Shown here in pieces: positions 58,401-64,000 of a stretch of DNA of 64,000 nucleotides. Below the pieces are notes generated by a model. The model made no database searches, was not told the origin of the DNA, and saw nothing but the letters and a program-made list of their open reading frames with translations. Positions within the stretch are counted from its first letter, which is position 1. Every line of letters begins with the position of its first letter. This DNA is from Fulvia fulva. Its lineage: Eukaryota; Ascomycota; Dothideomycetes; Mycosphaerellales; Mycosphaerellaceae. The position numbers and the translations under genes are program-made. The stretch spans positions 1,364,001 through 1,428,000 of the forward strand of contig NC_063017.1 of NCBI RefSeq assembly GCF_020509005.1, given 5' to 3'.

Positions 58401-59927
58401 TCTTAGCAGTCCCTTGCCAAGGTGTGCACATCTTCTATGCCATAGCTCCCACTGATCTTCGGACTCAGTGTTAGCCATAGCGGTACCGTCACGTTCTTGA
58501 GAGAGTATGCCAGCATGCTGTGGCTCAAGAATTTCCGAGATCGAGTGGATAAACGGTACTCCTCCTCGAAGTTTGGTCTGGACAACGGGTTTACCAGACA
58601 AGGATTTTAGGGTGAAACTGGGTGGTTGGACAGCAAACTGTTGGCTGAACTGATTCCACGAAACAAGACTAACTCCAAGGCCAGGAACAAACAGGACATT
58701 TTCTAAGACAATTTGCTTTCCAGAAGGACCACCCATTACTGCACTTCCCATATGTGTAGCTTGTAGATAGCCACCCCCAACCTTGATCCACTTCCTCTTT
58801 TGAAGAGGCTTCAGTGTCCTGAATAGTGAATCTTGGTCAGTCATATGTGATGATGCACAAGAGTCAAGCAACCACTCGGACGAGGGGTACTTGCCTTTGG
58901 CTTCCACAGTGGAATGGGCAACCTCATCAACATCATCATCTTCTGATGGTATCTCAGGGTCTGATGCGTCTTCCTGGGTCGCATGGGCCCTTGCAGGCTT
59001 ACTAGAGGAGGCCTTTGGCTTGCGGCTCTCCTTCATCTGCTTTGCAAGGTCCGTCATCACCTTGAGGACATCACGAAGGTTTGGTGATGATGACCTCCTA
59101 CGAGGTGGTGACGGTTGTCTCTTAGCAGGGTAGGTAACCCTAGCTAGTTTGTCCTTGTTCCTAACAGCCTGCTGAGCTGCAGAAAGGTGTGGGCACTTGC
59201 TCATAAAATGGTCACCACCGCAGAGATGGCACGTGAGCTTGCCCTGGAAACCCTTCTTAGCAAACATGGCTGTTCCTTGATGAATCATTGATTCTTGCTT
59301 CTCCCCAAGAATTGCAAGAATGTCTTGTGGTGAGAGATTCACCTGGGCATCAATTGCATCGCGAATTGAGCCAAATGAGTCTGGCAGAGCTGCTAAGAGT
59401 TGCTGGATCTTTCTGTCCTCAGTCTTGATGTCTTGGAACTGAGGCGAGATTGAAACAGCCCTCCTTGCAATTGAGCTAAGCTCCTGCCAGGCATCATCTA
59501 TAGACTGGTCTTCTGTCATCACGAAATTGGTGTATTGCTGAAGCAAACTTCTTCCAGTAGCGAGAAGTCTTCTCTTATATTTAGCTTCAGCCCATTCCCA
59601 CAACTCCTTCGCATGCCGGATCTCGTATGTCATCTCTTGGTCATCTGTCGACAGACAGATGTACATCTCATACAGGGCCGTTGCATTGTGCCGTCTGTAC
59701 GATGCCTTCCTTATCGCTTGATCCAAAGGAAGGGATGACTCCGATGATGCAGAGGGTGTCGCTATAGATGGGGTTGCAGCGGGAATGTCCGTGATGATGT
59801 CTTCGAGGACCCAGTCAACCTGCTTTGATACCAGGTGTATTCTCATCAGCTTGAACCATGTTTCGTGGTTCTCTCTTGTCAGAAGAGGTGCTGCTCTCTT
59901 TCTTATGAACCCAGTCTCGTTCTCCAT
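55401..59927 (-). CDS. Copia-A Gag-Pol polyprotein
   Basis: 1508 codons from the ATG at 59927 (MENETGF, with A at -3 and G at +4). The frame is open further upstream but has no ATG there. Order is that of Ty1/copia. Gag (about 1-230) ends in a short knuckle, CHLCGGDHFMSKC (233-245). Protease: WLLDSCASSHMTD at 352-364. Integrase: HRRCAHLG with CKVC near 497-533, and catalytic D559, D623 and E658 (ISIDICG, IRSDGAKE, NGPVERS). RT: KARLVARGFSQ, D1091 in VDVNNAF, and THVDD at 1171-1175. RNase H: YSDSDYA near 1340, EAEF, and GDNQAA near 1437, ending at QLQLA. Two catalytic boxes depart from the usual form: DSC for DSG in protease and HVDD for YVDD in RT. All catalytic acids are present, so the polyprotein may be functional. 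Confidence 0.96.
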   Translation of the reverse strand: MENETGFIRKRAAPLLTRENHETWFKLMRIHLVSKQVDWVLEDIITDIPAATPSIATPSASSESSLPLDQAIRKASYRRHNATALYEMYICLSTDDQEMTYEIRHAKELWEWAEAKYKRRLLATGRSLLQQYTNFVMTEDQSIDDAWQELSSIARRAVSISPQFQDIKTEDRKIQQLLAALPDSFGSIRDAIDAQVNLSPQDILAILGEKQESMIHQGTAMFAKKGFQGKLTCHLCGGDHFMSKCPHLSAAQQAVRNKDKLARVTYPAKRQPSPPRRRSSSPNLRDVLKVMTDLAKQMKESRKPKASSSKPARAHATQEDASDPEIPSEDDDVDEVAHSTVEAKGKYPSSEWLLDSCASSHMTDQDSLFRTLKPLQKRKWIKVGGGYLQATHMGSAVMGGPSGKQIVLENVLFVPGLGVSLVSWNQFSQQFAVQPPSFTLKSLSGKPVVQTKLRGGVPFIHSISEILEPQHAGILSQERDGTAMANTESEDQWELWHRRCAHLGKGLLRNLHRVTDKKDPIPVPSEHQNCKVCSLANMRKFKGPATERKGERLALISIDICGPFQGAVSRLGYKYWLEIVDNFSRKKWVIPLKARSDAPAALRDWKVQAERQSRCFLSAIRSDGAKEILALLKEWEKEFGTQMDTTDAYNSLQNGPVERSIQASENTVRAMLEDSGMPVEFWPEALQAQTVIRNRLPNGPIIDGIALSPEEAFTGQVPSVDHFRVWGCKAVVYVDPRAQPQGLRRDKLMNRGKEAVFVGYSENTTKQWLFWDPDMKAIKAHSHVDWFENEKGGDMDLGITFTNQPSRAPQRNPVGRKPFGAKFSDRGLSETPLRRPGENIEAVSTLSKADNGGSIQNLPKSSTPQQPLFVQLPPPPKDIGEYQKFGDQGTPMKEKEDVVQFDPSEHPAPPQVAGNKRSRGDGDDNSEEHEAKHHKALIAQMFHLDPTMSWVEEILNDVEEHAFAAVGQAIAYQQEVPIPKSYKAAVGDPEWGHMWREAIENELIALASNNTWEAVVPPKGANLITSRWVFDVKRMISGAIEKFKARLVARGFSQKYGVDFEETFAPTVRHDTLRVFMAVVCERDLEMHLVDVNNAFTQSSLLEDIYMIPPPGVEAPPNMVFKVLRSLYGLKQAARDWNKLCVAKLEKIGFTQSQVDPCLLIHTDRDLMVLTHVDDIPIAAPKLSDVQWFKAELGKVFKIKDLGEPTKILGMRITRDRSQGTLKLDQGHYVHANLAKMNMAREKATPTHSPMESYEHLVPTAPMDERCNKQDYQSHNGTWMWPMTMTRPDLAFPLGRISSFVADPSQQHMKALKKLSRYLRSYPDLGLMYRKGGGNLQGYSDSDYAMDKVDRVSILGYVWFLCGSPVSWMSRKQKSVATSTMEAEFMAMNAAAKQSQFLAAVLREMGFPELVGKSSFQPSVRASKGTVDELRPVKLMGDNQAALTLVKDAHVHERSKHIDVAYNYVRHLWWQKKIAVDYCHTKDMAADGLTKPLNGQQFQNFVRQLQLA

Positions 59928-60091
59928 TTTTTGTAAGTTGAGGGACAGGTTGGCTGCCCTCAGGTAAAAGGATGTATTCGGTCGTACGCGATCGGATCGA
60001 AATGGGATAAACCGAACGCGAGGTTGATAGCGGAGAGGATGGCTATCCGCCGGGAAGAGGAGGAAAGTCGGTCGGTAAGGATCGTGTTGGT

Positions 60092-60155
60092 GCTGAGACA
60101 CTGTAGCGTAACTCTCTCAGCAGAGGGGGTTTCTGAGACACTGCGGCTCTCTCAG
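60092..60155 (-). other. Two tandem hairpins in Copia-A leader
   Basis: ctgagacactg...tctctcag occurs twice (60092-60120 and 60132-60155), each with inverted ctgaga/tctcag arms, between primer site and Gag start. This is a possible RNA packaging, dimerisation or translation-control element; the role is inferred only. Confidence 0.55.
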
Positions 60156-60420
60156 AATGAACAGTTAGTCGATGCGAACGCGATGTCCGGAGAGCGACTC
60201 TTCTCAGTAAGCTCGCCCACTTGTCTGAGGTATTGGCACAGGCTCCCTGACTCGGAGTCTGACAGTGCCTCACTAGGCTCTTTCACGTCTTATATGCACC
60301 TACAGCGCGGCTGTAGCTTCCTGTGCAATGCGGGTGCGGCCTCCAGTCTGCCTTCCTTTTGTTCTGAAGAGGAATAACTCCAATACGACTTTGTCGAGGG
60401 TGAAACACCGAGTTGCTAAC

Positions 60421-60434
60421 TCGGGCTCATAACC
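60421..60434 (-). promoter_or_regulatory. Copia-A primer binding site, tRNA-iMet half-molecule type
   Basis: Sense AGGTTATGAGCCCG follows the 5' LTR. Its complement, GGGCTCATAACC, is the anticodon arm of initiator tRNA-Met with the CAT anticodon. Drosophila copia is known to prime from an internally cleaved tRNA-iMet in the same way. Confidence 0.8.
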
Positions 60435-60669
60435 TGTTAAACAGGTACGAGTTGCGCAGCAGTGGAAGACGGCGGATCACACCAAAGACGAAGAAGGACC
60501 CAATGGGATAGCGTGTATCTACATACAGTATCGCCGGTGTTGGTGTAGGTAGATGCTAGGTGTCCGGATGTTTGCCAGCCTATAGGGGCTGGCAAACCCT
60601 AGTCACGTGATCTATCACATGACACACCCACACCTACATGCTTGTCCTGCGGCCTGTATGTTCTCAACA
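60435..60669 (-). repeat. Copia-A 5' LTR
   Basis: 235 bp, TGTTAAACAGG...TTCTCAACA on the plus strand. It should carry the promoter on the reverse strand. Same hairpin and CACGTG segment as the 3' LTR. Confidence 0.95.
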
Positions 60670-60674
60670 GACTT

Positions 60675-61021
60675 TATTATTTCTTTTTTTCTTAGGCGTA
60701 AGGAGTTTACTTAGTAATTTTGGTTTCTGACCTTAGTTTAACTAGCTTCTAGTTCTAGTACCTAGTTTCTAGCGTGCTTGACTGATTTCTAGGCTATATC
60801 CTTAATTTAAGAGTAGGCTTACTACGAAGACTAGACTTTAACTTAGACTCCTTAGCCCCTTATAGAATAAACTTACGATCTCCTTAATATCTCTAGACTA
60901 ACTACTTGACTAGACGCCGGATCCGCCTTCCTTACGTATAACTTATAGGTATAGTTTCTTAGTTTATATTAGGCGTAGTAGAGGTGAAACTAGGGACAGT
61001 TTCGTAATAGGGGAGGATATT
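60675..61021 (+). other. Gypsy-1 3' non-coding region
   Basis: AT-rich remainder of Gypsy-1 between the Copia-A insertion and the 3' LTR. No coding frame is supported. The purine run taggggaggata (about 61009-61020) next to the LTR is the likely polypurine tract. Confidence 0.5.
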
Positions 61022-61345
61022 TTAACGAGCTAAGGGCCCCTTTAGACCCTAAAATTTACGCGTCGAATCTAGTTAACCTTTAACGGTTAATTCCGTAGTA
61101 GAGGTGTATAGGGGTACTACTAAGATATATATAGTTAGGAGGCGACCTTAGTAGGAAGCTAGGATTTACGAAGAATCTCTCTATAAGGCGAAAATACGGG
61201 AATCTAAAAATTTCAGATTTATTATCTTTTAGGATCACTATATTCATTTTACGGCCCGCGGACCGGCAAGTATATACACCTACGCGTAAGCTATCCTAAG
61301 GTCACTAGGCGCGCCCTTACTAACTAGGGTAGTTAGTCGTCTATA
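61022..61345 (+). repeat. Gypsy-1 3' LTR, uninterrupted
   Basis: 324 bp, starting TAACGAGCTAAGGGCC (TGACGAG in the 5' LTR, a RIP-type difference) and ending GTCTATA. It provides the empty sites for both insertions in the 5' LTR. Confidence 0.87.
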
Positions 61346-64000
61346 CTAGTAAGGTAGAGCCGACGCGCTAGTAGAGGCGTTCTTCCCTCCTCCGGTTACT
61401 ACCCGACTCGACGATATCGAAGGCTTTATATACCTAACGGAGCTCGAGACTAGCTAAGGAGTAACGGAGGCGGAGGTACTAATAGTACTAAAAGCGGCGC
61501 TACTAGATAAGGCTCTAGGACTAGATAAGATCCCTAACTAATTCCTTAAGTACTACCGCTAGACGCTCGCCCCGTACCTCGCGGAGCTATTTACGGTATA
61601 CCTCTAGTAGTTGAACGGACCGACCCCCTTCTAATACTCGAGTATAGTCGTCCTCCGTAAGGAGGGTAAGGCTAGATACGACGTTAGGAAGGCCTACCGC
61701 CTAATAGCCCTACTTAGTACGATCGGTAAGGCGCTAGAGCGTATTATAGCTAATCGTATCTCTAAGCTAGCCGAGGAGTACTAGCTCCTCCTAGCCGAGT
61801 AGATAGGAGCCCGACTAGGGCGGTCTACGACGACCGCCCTAGAACTCGTTACGGAATAGGTTTATATAATCTAGGTAATACGCCGATAATAGGTCGCTAC
61901 CCTACTATCCCTTAATATCTCGGGGGCGTTTAATAAAGTTTCCTACGCCCGACTACTCTATAACCTCTAGGCGAAAGGTCTACCTAGCTAGCTCGTCGCG
62001 TTCGTTAAGTCCTTCCTTAGTAACCGGTCTACGTAGCTCGTCCTAGAGAAGTAGCGTAAACCTTAGATACGGCCTATAGAAACGGGGATCCCGTAGGGCT
62101 TATCGCTCTCTCCGATCCTCTTCCTTTTCTTCGCCTCTACGCTCCTCCGGCTACTTAGAGGAAGCGCCGGCGGTACTAACTCCTATATAGGCTTTATCGA
62201 CGATACGAACATCCTAATATATAGCGACTTAACCGAGACTAATTACCGCTAACTCGAAGCGGCGCTCGAGGTATATAACGACTAGGTAGCGTAATATAGG
62301 GTAGTCTTCGTACCTAAGAAGTACTAGATAATCTACCTTATAAGGACTAGGAAGAAGTATAACCTCTAAGCTACGATCGAGGCCGGGACCGGCGTAAGCT
62401 AGATTACTCTATAGCTATCTATTCGGGTCCTAGGATTCTAAGTAGATACGTAACTCCGGTAGTACGCCTACCTAAAGTAGCTCCGGTAGCGGGGAGACTA
62501 GAACAAAGCCTTAGTTATACGCCTCGCGGCCTCTATATAGAGCGTAGCCTTCGTAAAGGTACGCTAGCTATATAGCTCTATCGTCCGACCGGCGATTACC
62601 TTTAGGGTACTAGTCTAGTATCTATCCTACGCGACTAGCTAGATAAAGTAGATTTAAAACGTATAGAACAAATGTTTACGTAGGGCGACCGGGGTATACC
62701 GTAGTATACCGACGTAGGTCCTAGAAGCGGATACGTAGATCGCGCTACTAGACCTTTACCTCTAATAGCTCGCTATAGGCTATACGCTCTAGACGGCGAA
62801 TAGTAAGGTAGAGAGTAATATCCGCGCGGCGTACTAGGCGATTACGACACGCCTTCGATCTATTACGCCTAAAAAGAAGATAGAATTATAGGCCTAGCGG
62901 TAGGTAGATAGGTAATAAACCCTAATAGTAAAGTGCCGAGTATAGGCCCTAGCTAGTAGTGTACTAGTAATAGGGGCGGGATAGGGACGTAAAGAACGGA
63001 AGGCTATAGCAAACGCGGTCCGTAGATATATATAGGGAATCTAGAACGAGTACTAGGAGAAAGGCGAAAGGTACCCGAACGGGTAACTACTACGGCGACA
63101 AGCGTACCGATAAGAAGACGAGGTAGCGGTAAAGATAGGACCTATTAGCCGAGATAGAGTAATGCTCTTCCGAGCCCTTACCCGCCTATAGGTAATAGTC
63201 GCGATACTACTCCGCTCGAAATATATTAAGTTTAAGGACTATCTATATCGCCGAAAGGTACCGGGAGTAGATAGTAGCCTATACGAATATAGACGTGTCT
63301 AGACGCCGAAATACGTCGTACTATTCTACCTACGCTTTATAGAAGCCCGGTAGGTAATACGCCTTAAGACTAGGGCTATAGACTTCTAATATATAATAGG
63401 TATAGCGCGTAGGATACGAGTAGCGGTACGAATATTAATACGGACCGGCCTACTATAGTAGTTCTAGATAGCGGGTAAGATAGTAGTAAGAATAGGGGAG
63501 ATAGCCTAGGAGGAAGAGCTCTAGGAAGCCTTTAAAGGCGCCCTACCTATAGACGTAGTAGAACTCCGGTAGTACCGACGACTACGTAGGCGGGTAGACC
63601 GTAGCCTATAGCGACCCCGAGCGTAGGAGGAATAGCGATAGGAGTACTAATAGAGTATAGGAGCCCGGAAGGGTCGACTCGCCGTCTACTCGACGGCTAG
63701 CTTGTTTTCCGCTCAACGGTCGACCTGTCTCCTACTCGATAGGCGACCCGCCTCTACTAATAGTCGACCTATCGTCTATTCAATAGTCGGCTAGCTACTA
63801 ATACTCGTTCCTAGGCACTAGGTAGATTAGTACTCCGGGGCGGCTAACTACCTAGTACTTACCGCTTCTAGTACGATAGATTGACTAATAAGTAATAGAG
63901 AGAACTTACTAATACCTAAAGAGAGTTTTTCCCCGTACGACGGGTTTCCCCTCTCTCTTCCTTAATAGCCCCCGGCCTCGTAGACCTTTTAGGAGCTAGA
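61346..64000 (+). pseudogene. LINE-3 ORF2, RIP-degraded, partial
   Basis: A third Tad-type LINE. Reading through TAG gives an RT: SSIVVLRKEGK, YRLIALLSTIGKALERI, LLSLNISGAFNKVSYARLL, GIPQGLSLSPILFLFF and GFIDDTNILIYSD (about 62190-62235). A C-terminal region follows with a mutated knuckle near 63270. It begins abruptly after the Gypsy-1 LTR, inside the linker before the RT, so ORF1 and endonuclease are missing. Protein similarity to LINE-1 and LINE-2 is clear but lower than between those two. From about 63680 no coding frame is evident. The end lies outside the window. Confidence 0.8.

Larger units (their letters stand above)
55131..60669 (-). mobile_element. Copia-A, intact Ty1/copia retrotransposon
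   Basis: A complete element of 5539 bp with 235-bp LTRs that differ at a single base, a 5-bp target duplication, a primer site, a polypurine-like tract and one long Gag-Pol frame. Composition is normal, with CpA and TpG frequent, unlike the surrounding Gypsy-1. These features indicate a recent insertion that could still be autonomous. Confidence 0.97.
20708..61345 (+). mobile_element. Gypsy-1 right copy, LTR to LTR
   Basis: A Ty3/gypsy element with both LTRs (TGACGAGCTAAGGGCC...GTCTATA), expanded to over 40 kb by nested insertions: a Fot1-like element, LINE-1 C, Copia-B with its contents, LINE-1 D and Copia-A. Without these it is roughly 7.5 kb. Order is gag, protease, RT, RNase H, integrase, as in Ty3/gypsy. 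No 5-bp target duplication links its two ends: agtat lies before 20708 and ctagt after 61345. Its left flank is Gypsy-2 and its right flank is LINE-3. Confidence 0.82.

Noticed and set aside
1..64000. CRISPR arrays, tRNA or rRNA genes, or a Starship-type cargo element.
   Set aside because: No regular spacer array, tRNA fold, rRNA core or tyrosine recombinase was seen. The tRNA-like bases near 60421 are a primer binding site.

Overview
The window looks like a repeat island from a filamentous ascomycete (Pezizomycotina). Tad-type LINEs, Ty1/copia and Ty3/gypsy LTR retrotransposons and a Fot1/pogo-type DNA transposon fill all 64 kb, and I recognise no host gene, tRNA or rRNA. Most of the sequence carries the signature of repeat-induced point mutation (RIP): CpA and TpG are strongly depleted in favour of TpA, so Gln CAG and Trp TGG codons appear as in-frame TAG while the reading frame is otherwise kept. 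This is why only a few long open frames survive.

Layout. 1-10603: Gypsy-1 left copy, reverse strand, with LINE-1 copy A (2193-7164) and a solo copia-type LTR (10299-10516) inside it. 10604-20707: Gypsy-2, forward strand, split by LINE-1 copy B (11931-16934). 20708-61345: Gypsy-1 right copy, forward strand. Its 5' LTR is split by a deleted Fot1-like element (20923-22055) and by LINE-1 copy C (22105-27114). Its gag is split by Copia-B (28891-44859, reverse). Copia-B is itself split by Copia-A2 (29495-39935, forward), which is split by LINE-2 (34623-39516, reverse). The Gypsy-1 RT region holds LINE-1 copy D (47516-52487, reverse), and its 3' end holds Copia-A (55131-60669, reverse). 61346-64000: LINE-3 ORF2, running off the window.

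Ages read from mutation load. Gypsy-1, Gypsy-2, Copia-B and LINE-3 are the most heavily mutated. LINE-1 C and Copia-A2 are heavy, LINE-1 A, B and D light. LINE-2 and Copia-A are almost clean. Copia-A has an open 1508-codon Gag-Pol, two 235-bp LTRs differing at one base, and a 5-bp target duplication, so it is probably autonomous and young. LINE-2 has an intact ORF1 and an ORF2 interrupted by one TAG.

The unusual content is recombinational. About 10 kb of already mutated Gypsy-1, with its nested LINE-1, is present twice in inverted orientation with the same LINE target duplication. LINE-1 copy A is a mosaic of its duplicate (D) and of an independent insertion (B). The LINE-1 5' junctions carry short filler fragments copied from Gypsy-1, Gypsy-2 and copia coding sequence. 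I see no new defence, metabolic or toxin system.
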